From Acinetobacter calcoaceticus ANC 3811 (GTDB lineage Bacteria; Pseudomonadota; Gammaproteobacteria; Pseudomonadales; Moraxellaceae): a DNA stretch of 64,000 nt. Shown here one piece after another: positions 1-9,200 of this stretch (the stretch's first letter is position 1; each line of letters opens with the position of its first letter). A program made the position numbers and the translations under genes. The stretch lies in NCBI RefSeq assembly GCF_000399665.1, contig NZ_KB976986.1, forward strand, positions 1,740,773 through 1,804,772, in the 5' to 3' direction. The notes below the pieces were generated by a model, which searched no databases, was not told the DNA's origin, and saw nothing but the letters and a program-made list of their open reading frames with translations.

Positions 1-1219
1 GGAAGTCATACGTTTGGCTTTTGATGAGCCAGTCTGGGTAAAAGTAGAGATTCGAAATTTAAATATTAAAGGCGGCCATTACTATTTAGAGCTTGCAGAA
101 AAAGATGCAGAGACTGATAAAGTCATTGCCAGTTGTAAGGCCACCATCTGGAAATTTTCGGCAAGTAAAATCGTTTTAAAGTTTGAACGCGAAACAGGTA
201 TTGAGATTTCAAGCGACCTAAATGTTCTCATTAAAATTAGAGCACGCTTTGATCCTCAATATGGATTTTCAGTCAATATAGAAGAGATCGACTCAAGCTT
301 TACCTTAGGTGAAATTGCTAAACGTTATCAGCAAATTATTGAGCGACTCACACAAGAAGGTTTAATTCATAAAAATAAACTTCTCCCTACTCCTTTTGAT
401 ATTCAAAATGTTTTAGTCATTGCTCCTCAAAATGCTGCGGGCCTAGGTGACTTTAAAAAAGATGCCGATGCTCTAGAGAGAAATGGTGTTTGCCATTTTG
501 TGTATCACACCGCTACTTTTCAAGGGAACACCGCTGCAACTAGCTTGATTGAATCTTTAGGTTCGGGTTTAAGACAATGGGCCAGCACATTTAAATTTCC
601 ACCAGACTTGATTGTAATTATTCGTGGTGGCGGGTCTGTCAATGATTTGGCTTATTTAAATGATTATGAACTTGCGGCCCTACTCTGCAAACGCACTGTA
701 CCCATTTGGGTCGGTATTGGTCATGAAAAAGACCGTACCATTCTTGATGAAATTGCCCATCGTTCATTCGACACGCCAAGTAAAGTAATTGCGGGTATTC
801 GCAACCATATTGTTGAACGTGTACAAGAAGCCGTCGATAGTCTGCAAACCATTAAGCTCCTTTCGCAGCATCAAATTACGACTTATCAAAGCAAAAATGA
901 CCAGCTACTTCATCAAATTAAATCTTCGGCCCAAGGTCAACTTAACTCGGCACATCGCCTGCTTGACCAAATAAAAGAACGTATTCAGTTTAGTTCACAG
1001 CAACAAGTTAAATTTTCATTAGCTCAAATTGAATCTTTAATGAAAGAAGTCCTTTTACAAAATCCGAAACAGGTTCAAGCCAAAGGCTATGCAATTGTTA
1101 GATCAGAAGGAAAGGCAATTCGCTCTATACATCAAATTTCAAACCCAGCCATTGCGATTGAAATGCAAGATGGTGTGATTGAAGCCAATATTACACAGGT
1201 AATTCCAAATGAAGAATGA
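1..1219 (+). CDS. xseA: Exodeoxyribonuclease VII large subunit, 5' partial
   Basis: XseA is the catalytic large subunit of exonuclease VII, which degrades single-stranded DNA to oligonucleotides in the cytoplasm. The visible part begins inside the N-terminal OB-fold (VWVKVEIRNLNIKGGHYYLEL, near the start). It continues into the XseA core with the RGGGS motif around 210 bases into the second half, and ends in a coiled-coil-rich C-terminal region. The frame is open back to the first bases of the window, so the true start lies outside; the first in-window start-like codon (TTG at 14) is not credible. The 3' end overlaps xseB by 11 bases, indicating translational coupling. Confidence 0.95.
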   Translation, partial: EVIRLAFDEPVWVKVEIRNLNIKGGHYYLELAEKDAETDKVIASCKATIWKFSASKIVLKFERETGIEISSDLNVLIKIRARFDPQYGFSVNIEEIDSSFTLGEIAKRYQQIIERLTQEGLIHKNKLLPTPFDIQNVLVIAPQNAAGLGDFKKDADALERNGVCHFVYHTATFQGNTAATSLIESLGSGLRQWASTFKFPPDLIVIIRGGGSVNDLAYLNDYELAALLCKRTVPIWVGIGHEKDRTILDEIAHRSFDTPSKVIAGIRNHIVERVQEAVDSLQTIKLLSQHQITTYQSKNDQLLHQIKSSAQGQLNSAHRLLDQIKERIQFSSQQQVKFSLAQIESLMKEVLLQNPKQVQAKGYAIVRSEGKAIRSIHQISNPAIAIEMQDGVIEANITQVIPNEE

Positions 1220-1403
1220 AGAGTTAACGTTTAAAGACGGCCATGACATTTTGAAAAAAAATGCCGAATTACTTGAGTCTCAAGAAAGCCCCGATATTGA
1301 TAATTTAATGAAGATTGTTGAAGAATCTATAACTGCTTATAAAGCGTGTAAAACACGTATTGAAGCCGTTCAGCAAGCTTTAGATGAAACATTTAAAGAA
1401 TAA
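1209..1403 (+). CDS. xseB: Exodeoxyribonuclease VII small subunit
   Basis: This is the small subunit that binds XseA to form exonuclease VII. The 64-aa protein is short for the family (about 75-80 aa in E. coli) but shows the expected helical-hairpin layout (FKDGHDILKKNAELLES ... YKACKTRIEAVQQALDE). Its start overlaps the xseA stop, a usual arrangement. The last ~22 codons of this gene are repeated, in degraded form, about 19.9 kb downstream (from 21206), where they mark the other edge of the biosynthetic island. Confidence 0.9.
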   Translation: MKNEELTFKDGHDILKKNAELLESQESPDIDNLMKIVEESITAYKACKTRIEAVQQALDETFKE

Positions 1404-1412
1404 AATGCAAAG

Positions 1413-1451
1413 AAAAAGCCCATTCCTACTTCTCATTGAAGGAATGGGCTT
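1413..1451 (+). terminator. Hairpin after xseB (possible terminator)
   Basis: A 12-bp stem (aagcccattcct / aggaatgggctt) lies just after the xseB stop. The T-run is weak (ctta), so it may be an inefficient terminator or serve both strands. It is duplicated near 21282-21320 in the right repeat. Confidence 0.5.
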
Positions 1452-1668
1452 AGTGAAAACCACTTAGTCCTGAAATGCAAAAATGTGGATTAGGTCACAC
1501 TTTTGCAAAAAGCATAGTCCCACAACTTATTTGGATCTTCAATATTTTAATTGTGTCTATTACGTAGTTTGGCTCTATTTTCAGCACACTTCTAACTAAA
1601 AGTTCGCCGATGAAAATCACACTCAATACATATTCTACTTTTAGTTATTTTCAAATATGTTTTAAAAG

Positions 1669-1887
1669 CTATTCCTCGCTGAATGCTCCAATCAATTGAT
1701 AAATTTTACCGTCTTTAGGGTTTTCATAGAGCAAATCCATGTTAGGCAAAATAATGTCATCATCAATTTCAATATGTTCAACACTTTTATGAAGTTCAAG
1801 GGCGTGGTCATTCATAGGTCGAACTTTTGCCAAAGCAATCGTTTCTTGGTTAAACTGGTCCTTAATAATTACTTTTAATCTTTTCAT
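1669..1887 (-). CDS. Conserved 72-aa hypothetical protein, left copy
   Basis: A small acidic soluble protein of unknown function. It reads cleanly from ATG with an upstream ggagat ribosome-binding site (RBS; reverse strand of about 1896-1900). It differs from the second copy at 21536-21754 only at residue 2 (R here, K there), although several synonymous changes separate them. That pattern is compatible with purifying selection on both copies or with a recent origin from a closely related strain. The coding region lies within the flanking direct repeat and the gene is probably native to the xseB-lysE interval. No family recognised. Confidence 0.75.
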   Translation of the reverse strand: MKRLKVIIKDQFNQETIALAKVRPMNDHALELHKSVEHIEIDDDIILPNMDLLYENPKDGKIYQLIGAFSEE

Positions 1888-1937
1888 AAAAATCTCCTGA
1901 AAATTAAAATTTTTAATATAAATATTGGTTTAAGTTT

Positions 1938-2012
1938 AAAATGAGCTAATCGCTGAATAGCTGATTGGCATAGCAAAAAAAGTTAAAATAAATGCAGCCG
2001 TACGTTGTAAAT
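1938..2012 (-). pseudogene. lysE 3'-end remnant (left repeat)
   Basis: The reverse strand encodes the last 24 residues and stop of the LysE-family protein found intact at 21803-22402, with one Gly-to-Ser change (AMPIGYS becomes AMPISYS). There is no upstream coding sequence because the island begins immediately after it. This fragment marks the left junction of the island. Confidence 0.8.
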
Positions 2013-2083
2013 ATTAAATAATAAACTATAAGAATATTATACTATCAAAATAAAATGCATCCCCAAATAAACCAATAAAATAA

Positions 2084-2727
2084 TTATTTTAAATAAAATC
2101 TTACTGGAAAGTCACTATCACCTTCATAGCTAAGTGAACACACTATACCGATTTTTTTTAAATCATATGAAATAATTTTCCAAAACTTTTTAAACATAAA
2201 AACATTATACAAATTAGTATTAATAAGATAAAGGTCATCAATCAAACCTACTCCTGATGCTTTTAATATTGCTTCTTTTCTTGTCCAAAAGAAAAATTTT
2301 TCCTTATTCTTGTTAAAACTTACATTAATAGAACTTATTTCACTATCATGAAAAACATATTTCAATATTCTATCAGAAAAAATACGATTATATACGTTTT
2401 CAACATCAACACCTATTTGAAATGGAGCAATTGCGATCGCAATCGCTCCTTCAGTATGAGAAATATTAAAAAAAAATCTTTATTCGGCCATTTTAAATAT
2501 GGTTTACCTTCAGCTGTAAAATCAATAACAATATCTTTAATTTCAATATTAAAATTTTCACAAATGATCTTTTTTAATAAAATTTTAGACATTGCATATA
2601 AATATTTATCTTTAGAAAAGACAATTTTATTAAATCTTACTAGTTCAAAATTAGATAAATATTTATACACACAATTTAAATCAATAAAAGTATTTTTATA
2701 AATATGCAAATGAATTTCAACACACAC
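2084..2727 (-). pseudogene. 4'-phosphopantetheinyl transferase, frameshifted at a 9-bp homopolymer
   Basis: Sfp-type transferases load phosphopantetheine on carrier proteins of PKS and NRPS enzymes, so this gene would activate the ACP/PCP domains of the cluster. Two pieces in different frames (2727-2413 and 2365-2084) together make one enzyme. Piece one ends with the GKPYL region; piece two has the F-x-x-W-T-R-K-E-A-I-L-K-A-S-G signature. Joining them by adding one base in the A-run at 2468-2476 (T-run on the coding strand), or removing two, restores the missing F-N-I-S-H-T and G-V-D-V-E motifs in a continuous frame. The apparent start is TTG at 2727 after an aaggtg RBS. It is last in the cluster operon. 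A true mutation, phase variation, transcriptional slippage or a base-calling error are all possible. Confidence 0.8.
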
Positions 2728-2750
2728 AACAACACCTTATCAAAGTAATT

Positions 2751-3398
2751 TCATCTAATTTTATTTAATTTTTCGACAAAAATAAATTCATTTAAAAAAT
2801 AAAGTGTACCTGATCCCAACCAAAAAACTTGAGCCATAGCTTCACGTTCAGGAACATCAAAAACATTTATAAAAAAAATTAAAAATAATCGTGATAATAC
2901 TATACCTAAAGAAATTGCAATAATTCTACTAACAGCAATCTGATGTTTTATAAATAAACGTTTTTTAGCAGTTGTAATAGCAGCTAAACTATAAAAAACT
3001 ATAAGAAAGGCAAAAAATAAGTTTGGAACAACAGCTATTACTCCAGCAAAAGGATAAAGAAGGGACACAATAACACCAGTTAGAGCTAATAAATTTGCTG
3101 ACAACAAAAATAAATAGCCTGATACTTTATGAATTTTCGCATTTCTCTCTCTAATATTCCTAGATAATTGTATTAACATTAAAAAAATAAATAACAATCC
3201 AAGTATTACATGCAATAAAATAGGTTTTGGGTTAGAGGAAAAAGCATTAAGTTGATTAATAGCATAATCAGGACCAATGATTTTATATAACAAAGGTCTA
3301 CGTAGTTCAACAGGAAAGAATAAAAAATCAATACTTATTGCTAGTGCTAAAAAGATTAAAATTTTATTTAAAAAATTATTTAATTTAAGTTGATACAT
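2751..3398 (-). CDS. DUF2306-like multi-pass membrane protein
   Basis: A 215-aa integral membrane protein with about six hydrophobic segments. It has His-containing motifs of the DUF2306 type: HVILGLLF near residue 63, HKVSGYLFL near 90, and IKHQIAVSR near 150. Members of this group are poorly characterised, so the function is unknown; conserved His residues in the membrane would allow heme or metal binding but this is inference. It sits 12 bases after the KAS III-like gene and 23 bases before the PPTase, so it is almost certainly in the biosynthetic operon. It could tailor a membrane-embedded lipid product. Confidence 0.6.
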   Translation of the reverse strand: MYQLKLNNFLNKILIFLALAISIDFLFFPVELRRPLLYKIIGPDYAINQLNAFSSNPKPILLHVILGLLFIFLMLIQLSRNIRERNAKIHKVSGYLFLLSANLLALTGVIVSLLYPFAGVIAVVPNLFFAFLIVFYSLAAITTAKKRLFIKHQIAVSRIIAISLGIVLSRLFLIFFINVFDVPEREAMAQVFWLGSGTLYFLNEFIFVEKLNKIR

Positions 3399-3410
3399 AT
3401 CACAATGCCT

Positions 3411-4406
3411 TTAATTCATTTCTAAAAGAGCCATGGTCCAAGTAACGCCTGCTCCTAAACTCAGTATCAAGACCCTATCCTTAGCCACAGTTTCCTTATT
3501 ATCAATAATATTTTTTAGTCTAATAAAACAATCACTTGAGCCAACATGTCCTAATGTTAATCCCCAATCTATTGAGTTTGTTTTTTTAGGTTTGGGTAAA
3601 TGAGGAAGATAGTCATTATGTAAAGTTTTATGACCAAAATTAGGTAGAATAAGATGGTCTACCTCAATTTTATCAGTTAGGTTTAAACTAACTTTAATTT
3701 TATTAAGTAATGAATGAATTGCATTAGCTGAAATCTTCTGAATTTCGTCAATACTTTTTTTATCTCTAATAAAGCTACGTTTTGTTGATCTCATATCATG
3801 AGGATCAAAAGTATGCTCCAAGTCAGAGACATCTAATCTAACTAAACCTTCTAACTCTGGGGTAGTGAAATGTTCTACTGCTAATATATTAGCCAATGAT
3901 GTCTGAGCTTCATCATTACTAATAATTACCGAGCATGCGCCATCAGCATAAATAACGTTATAATCGACAGACCATCTTGAAAAATTACTAATATTAAATC
4001 TTTCAGAAAAAGTACATAAAATTGATTTATTTTTTTCATTGCGTAAAATATTGCAAGCCATGAAAACTGACATAAGCCCATTACATCCATGATTAACATT
4101 CAGACCAATTGTTTCTGGAATATTTAATTTGTTTTGCAACCAACAGGTTGGTGAATGATAATAGCTATAACCATTATAATGAAAAGAATTATGAATTAAA
4201 AAACTTAGATCATTTAGAACACTATTATTTTTTAATGATAAAAATGACTCATATGCCATTTCAAGTGGGTAAAGTTCATTTTCTATTGCAATAGCTATAT
4301 ATTTATTAAATTCTAACTCTAAAGAACTATATCTTCCTTCTTTACTTTCTGTAATAACACAAGCTCTTTCTTTAGGTAGATAAACACCAATATCTATAAT
4401 TTTCAT
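3411..4406 (-). CDS. Divergent beta-ketoacyl-ACP synthase III-like enzyme
   Basis: A 331-aa thiolase-fold protein of the KAS III family, which joins or transfers acyl groups. The nucleophile Cys sits in VNHGCNGLMS (about residue 108). The usual HQAN motif is replaced by PNFGH (about residue 257) and the usual GNTS by GHVGSS (about 289), so the standard Cys-His-Asn triad is not intact. Relatives with altered triads, such as CerJ-like enzymes, act as acyltransferases on hydroxyl groups rather than as decarboxylating condensing enzymes. That role is plausible here but unproven. The gene lies between the PCP-TE and the DUF2306-like gene in the operon. A housekeeping-type KAS III with a complete triad is encoded at 37971-39077. 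Confidence 0.75.
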   Translation of the reverse strand: MKIIDIGVYLPKERACVITESKEGRYSSLELEFNKYIAIAIENELYPLEMAYESFLSLKNNSVLNDLSFLIHNSFHYNGYSYYHSPTCWLQNKLNIPETIGLNVNHGCNGLMSVFMACNILRNEKNKSILCTFSERFNISNFSRWSVDYNVIYADGACSVIISNDEAQTSLANILAVEHFTTPELEGLVRLDVSDLEHTFDPHDMRSTKRSFIRDKKSIDEIQKISANAIHSLLNKIKVSLNLTDKIEVDHLILPNFGHKTLHNDYLPHLPKPKKTNSIDWGLTLGHVGSSDCFIRLKNIIDNKETVAKDRVLILSLGAGVTWTMALLEMN

Positions 4407-4421
4407 TTCATCACCAAATCG

Positions 4422-5483
4422 TTATTTATTATCTAATGCATTATTTAATGCTGCTGCAAGACCAACTACATAAGGATACTTGTGTAAATTAAGATGATCA
4501 CCTTGAATTTTATATACATCTAACTGACCATTAACTATTTTATCCCATCCTAACTCAGGAGTTAGAATATTTGTAAATTCTGGATCTGCAGTATGTATAA
4601 GTGTCACATGACCAGTATAAGGTTTTAAAATATATTTTTTTGCAGCATTGCTATTTGTTAGCCCTATTTTACACATAGGAATTAAAATTTTTAAGAAAAA
4701 CAATAAAAAACTTTTTGGTTTTTTTAATATAGAAAATAAGAGATTACTATTTTTAAAGGACGGATCAAAACTAATCAAGGCCTCATTAGTAATTTCTAAA
4801 AATCTTTTTACGAGAATATGTTTAGGCACTTTTTGAAAAAATTTTTCTAATGAATCAGTAGCTAAATCAATTAGAATGAGACGATCCACAAAATCACCAT
4901 TTTCACGTAATTGTCTCGCCATTTCATAAGCAACGATAGCACCAAACGACCACCCGCCGATTAAATATGGGCCTATAGGTTGTACTTTTTTCATATCTAA
5001 GATATATGATGCAGCCAGCTTCTCAATACTTTCTATTGGAGCAGTATCAGAATTATATCCTTTAGATTGAAAGGCGTAAAATGGACGTGAAGTTCCCATT
5101 TCTTTAGCCAAATTCACATAAGGATAAATTAAACCAAATAATGGATGTATTCCGAAGAATGGACTGTTTAAACCCTGTGTTTGCAATGGAACAATTTGTG
5201 TCTGAATATCCGCTGTATTTGTACCATTGATTACTTTAGCCATCATTTTTATAGATGGGTTTGCAGTAATTGATGTGATAGTAAACTGATAATTAAAATT
5301 CTTTTTTATAGCTTCAATTAGTTCAATCGTTAATATAGAATCACCTCCAAGCTCAAAAAAACTTGCTTCAATATTAAAATTACAATTGCCCAATATACTT
5401 TTCCAGATATCCATTAATTTGTTTTCAATATCAACCACATTAAAACTGTTTTTTTCCAAACTACTAATATTCTGATTTTTCAT
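4422..5483 (-). CDS. Carrier protein-thioesterase didomain protein (PCP-TE)
   Basis: This is a free-standing NRPS termination-type module. An N-terminal carrier domain has the phosphopantetheine Ser in FFELGGDSIL (about residue 45). It is followed by an alpha/beta-hydrolase thioesterase with the nucleophile in GGWSFGA (about 160) and a late His in GDHLNLH. Such proteins release or transfer acyl chains held on the carrier. The upstream NRPS ends in a reductase, so this TE is not needed for simple release; it may act on a second acyl chain, perhaps with the KAS III-like neighbour. An in-frame TTG at 5498 would add five residues, but ATG at 5483 is preferred. Confidence 0.8.
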   Translation of the reverse strand: MKNQNISSLEKNSFNVVDIENKLMDIWKSILGNCNFNIEASFFELGGDSILTIELIEAIKKNFNYQFTITSITANPSIKMMAKVINGTNTADIQTQIVPLQTQGLNSPFFGIHPLFGLIYPYVNLAKEMGTSRPFYAFQSKGYNSDTAPIESIEKLAASYILDMKKVQPIGPYLIGGWSFGAIVAYEMARQLRENGDFVDRLILIDLATDSLEKFFQKVPKHILVKRFLEITNEALISFDPSFKNSNLLFSILKKPKSFLLFFLKILIPMCKIGLTNSNAAKKYILKPYTGHVTLIHTADPEFTNILTPELGWDKIVNGQLDVYKIQGDHLNLHKYPYVVGLAAALNNALDNK

Positions 5484-5502
5484 AATATGTATTTTCAATT
5501 AC

Positions 5503-6246
5503 CTATATAGTACAAGAAGTCCATTCATTAAGAATTAAATGAATAACCTCTTCCTTATGTTGATTAATAAAAAAATGATTGCCAGAAAAAATATAACTAA
5601 CAATATTCTTAAATGTATATAACGACCAATTCCCCACATCATTAATATTTACTTCTGGATCAGAATCACCATTAAAAAGAATAAAAGGAATTTTTAATTT
5701 ATTCTTATCAGTTAAGTACCATGTTTCTATTAGTCTTATATCATTACGTATTGCAGGTAAAAACTGCTCTAAAAGTAAATTGTTACTAATAAGTTCATTA
5801 GGCATGCCATTTAAGGATATAAGTTTATTAACAAGATCCACATCATTCATAGTATGAATATATGTTTTTCTTCTATTTTCTGGGGCAGATCGTCCTGAAA
5901 GAAATAAATATTGTGGAATAATATTAAAATTATTTTGCATCTTTTTACTTAATTCATAAGCTACGATAGCACCCATACTATGACCAAAAAAAGAAAAAGG
6001 CAGGTCTAGTAAATGAGAAATCTTATTATAAATAAAATTTACAAGCTCATCAATACTATGAATATTTTGATCATTATTACCAAATCGACCAGGATATTGT
6101 ATAGCAACTATCTCTAAATCATCAGGAACAAAATTTTCAAAGGCAAAATAATAATTAGCTAATCCACCCGCAAATGGAAAACAGAATAACCGACGCTTTA
6201 TGTTATTCTTAATTTTAGGAATATAATAAAATTTTTCACTATTCAT
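5503..6246 (-). CDS. Type II (editing) thioesterase
   Basis: A 247-aa external thioesterase of the GrsT type. These enzymes remove misprimed or stalled acyl groups from PKS/NRPS carrier domains. The early FCFPFAGG motif (about residue 22), the nucleophile elbow FFGHSMGA (about 88) and the late GNHFFIN His motif (about 224) are all present. The gene begins 11 bases after the NRPS stop, so it is co-transcribed. Confidence 0.9.
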   Translation of the reverse strand: MNSEKFYYIPKIKNNIKRRLFCFPFAGGLANYYFAFENFVPDDLEIVAIQYPGRFGNNDQNIHSIDELVNFIYNKISHLLDLPFSFFGHSMGAIVAYELSKKMQNNFNIIPQYLFLSGRSAPENRRKTYIHTMNDVDLVNKLISLNGMPNELISNNLLLEQFLPAIRNDIRLIETWYLTDKNKLKIPFILFNGDSDPEVNINDVGNWSLYTFKNIVSYIFSGNHFFINQHKEEVIHLILNEWTSCTI

Positions 6247-6257
6247 AATAAAACAAC

Positions 6258-9200
6258 TTAAGCAGAATGAAATTTACATATTTGAGTATAATGTTTCATT
6301 ATTAATTCATTTGTGAAAATGACATCAATATCATTATTCAAATTTACATCAATGATTGGATGATAATTCTTAAATACCTCTCTTAAACTATTAGCCATAC
6401 CTATAAGAAATGGATAAATTTCTTTGAAAGGATATAAACTAGAATGCTCATGTGATAACTTATAAACAAGTTCAACCCAATCAGAATAAGGTATTTTTTT
6501 AAATTCTTTTTCAGCTGAAACTTCTAAAAGCTTAATAATATTATCCCAAGCTGTCCATTTCTTTCCACATAAGTGAATAATACTATTGCTATTTTTTTGA
6601 TTAATTGATTCCTCTACAATAACTGAGGAAACTTTATTTACGTCTACAAAGTTATCAACTCCAGTTTCAATTGGCGCATACCCAGAAACAATTGCACCCG
6701 CTAATACTACAGAGTAAAAATCTTTCAGATTTAAATCATTTGAATCAACATCACTGATTATTCTAGAAGGTCTAAATATTTTACATGGCAGTCCCATTAA
6801 CTTAGCCTTTAATAAAAGCTGTTCACATACCCATTTACTTTCAGCGTAACCGAAGTTAATAAATTCATGTTTTTCCGTAAAAAAGGTTTCTGAAATTTTA
6901 TTTAATTTTGGATTAAGTACACTATAAGTAGAAATAAAATTAAGATATTTTAGTTTTGATAAACAACAAAATTCAATTATCTGCTTTGTAGATACAATAT
7001 TTTCACGCATTACGGAATAAGGTAACGTAAAATTTACTAATGCAGCACAGTGTATAACAGAATCAATTTTTTGTGATAAAGTAATATATTCATCAAATTT
7101 CATTCCAAAATTTGAAGCTCCAAGAAATCCATTAATAAAGTATACATTTTTTAATTTTGAAAGATCATACTTATCACCAAGTGCCTTTAAAACTCTATGT
7201 TTTGCTTGGTCACAATCAGCAGATCGTACTAAACAATGAATAACAATATTAGGTTTATTAATTAATTCTTTTAAAACACGACTTCCTAAATATCCTGTTG
7301 CACCTGTTAAAAGAACGTTTTCAATTTTTTCAGGCGCATTCAGAGGAATAACAATATTGGGCAAATCCATGTCACTTTCAAAAGAATAATGATTTTCATA
7401 AGAAATTTTATTTATTTTGCTATCTATTAAATTTGACAAATCATTAATAGTTGAGAAATTGTAAATTTCTTCCATTGATAAATTTACACAAAACTCATTC
7501 AAAATATCCATTTTAAGTGTAACCGATTGAAGTGAATCTAACCCCAGACTAAACAAATTAGAATACTTATCATCTATAACTCTACCCATAATCTTAGAGA
7601 TAATACAAATTAAATTATCTTCAATTTTTTCATTATTTTTATAATTAACAATTAATTCAACCTCTCCAACTTCAAAATAACTCATTATAGCCTTTTTATC
7701 AACTTTTCCATTATTATTAACCGGTAAACTTGGAATAATCCGTATTTCAGTCGGGAGCATGTATAAAGGAAGTTTTGATGCTAAATATTTTTTTAAAATT
7801 TCAATTTCAATTTCGTGACCAACTACTACAGCTAGTATTTTAGGATTGATGACTTCAGTATATATTACAGAGCAATTCTCAATACTTGGATGAGATCTAA
7901 TAATAGCTTCAATCTCCCCTAACTCAACCCTATAGCCTTTAATTTTAACTTGATTATCGAGTCTACCAATAATATCAATATAATTATCTAGATTATATCT
8001 AGCTAAATCACCAGTTTTGTAAACTTTAATTTCCTTTCCACTATGCTCTAAAGTGATACGTAAAAAACTTTTATTATTGCTATTTAAATATCCACTAGAT
8101 AATTGAGATCCTGTTATGCATAACTCACCAACACCACCAATTGATGAAATTGGCATATTATTGTGATCTAAAATATATAAATTACTACTATCGAATATAT
8201 TTTTAATTGGAATGAAATCTGATGAATTTTGTACCTCATCTAAAGGATCAAATTTATCAGCTGTAACATATACTGTTGCTTCCGTAGGTCCATATAAATT
8301 CCATAAATTATTAACGCTTTTTATTAATTTCTGTGCCAATTTTGTTGGTAGAGCTTCTCCCATAGAATATGCATCAAGATTCCATGTATTTTTAGGATAT
8401 CTAATTAATAGGCTATTCCAAGTCGTAGGAGTAGCTTGTAACGCATTAATATCATTTTCTTGTATTAATTGATTAATTTTTTCTGGATTTTTTGCATGAT
8501 GACTATTACTCAAAATAAGTTTTGCACCTGAAAACAGAGGTAAAAATATTTCTGCAATTGATGCATCAAAAGATATACTACTAATACTTAGAAAATTTGT
8601 TTCTCTATTAAGACAAATTTTTGAATTTAAATTATTTAAAAAAATATTCAATGCTTCAAATGTAATAGGAACCCCTTTTGGAATACCAGTACTACCAGAT
8701 GTATAAATAATATAAGAAACAGTGTTTTCTAAATTATTTTTTATATATTTTATAGATTCACAATCTTCAAATGAATTAGTACTCTTTTTAGAAATATTAA
8801 AAAAATTAAAATCCTCCTCATCTGATATTACCAATTTAGGTTTTGCCTCATCACAAATAGTTTTTATTCTATCTGCTGGCAAGTTCAAATCAAGTGGTAC
8901 ATATGTCGCTCCTGATAAAATTACACCCAATATAAATGGTACTAAATTTATATTTTTATCCAGGTGGACAACTACCTTATCGCCAAAACCTACTCCTCCA
9001 AAATTTAATATTCCTGATATTTTCTTAGCTTTAGAGAGCAAATCTTCATAACTAATCTCATTATTATTTGCTTTTATTGCTATCTTAGACTCATCTTCAA
9101 TTAAATAAGATTCTAGTTTATCAAAAAAATCATAAGATTTTTTTTCATTAATCTTTTCATTAAAATTGAGCTCATTATTATTTACCTCCGTAATTTTTTT

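Larger units (their letters stand above)
1337..2012 (+). repeat. Left ~676-bp imperfect direct repeat flanking the biosynthetic island
   Basis: This stretch matches 21206-21879 in the same orientation, with about a dozen or more substitutions and a 2-bp indel (cagcacacttc versus cagcaattc). It covers the xseB 3' end, a hairpin, the 72-aa gene and a 24-codon fragment of the lysE 3' end. Homology stops abruptly at 2012. Here xseB is intact and lysE is a remnant; in the right copy the reverse is true. This is what a tandem duplication or a single-crossover integration would leave. Confidence 0.9.

Noticed and set aside
2348..2701. Plus-strand 117-codon open frame
   Set aside because: Lies opposite the PPTase pieces and has no RBS; a shadow of AT-rich coding DNA.
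4422..5498. Siderophore assignment for the cluster (acinetobactin-like)
   Set aside because: No dihydroxybenzoate synthesis, heterocyclisation domain, receptor or siderophore exporter genes are present.
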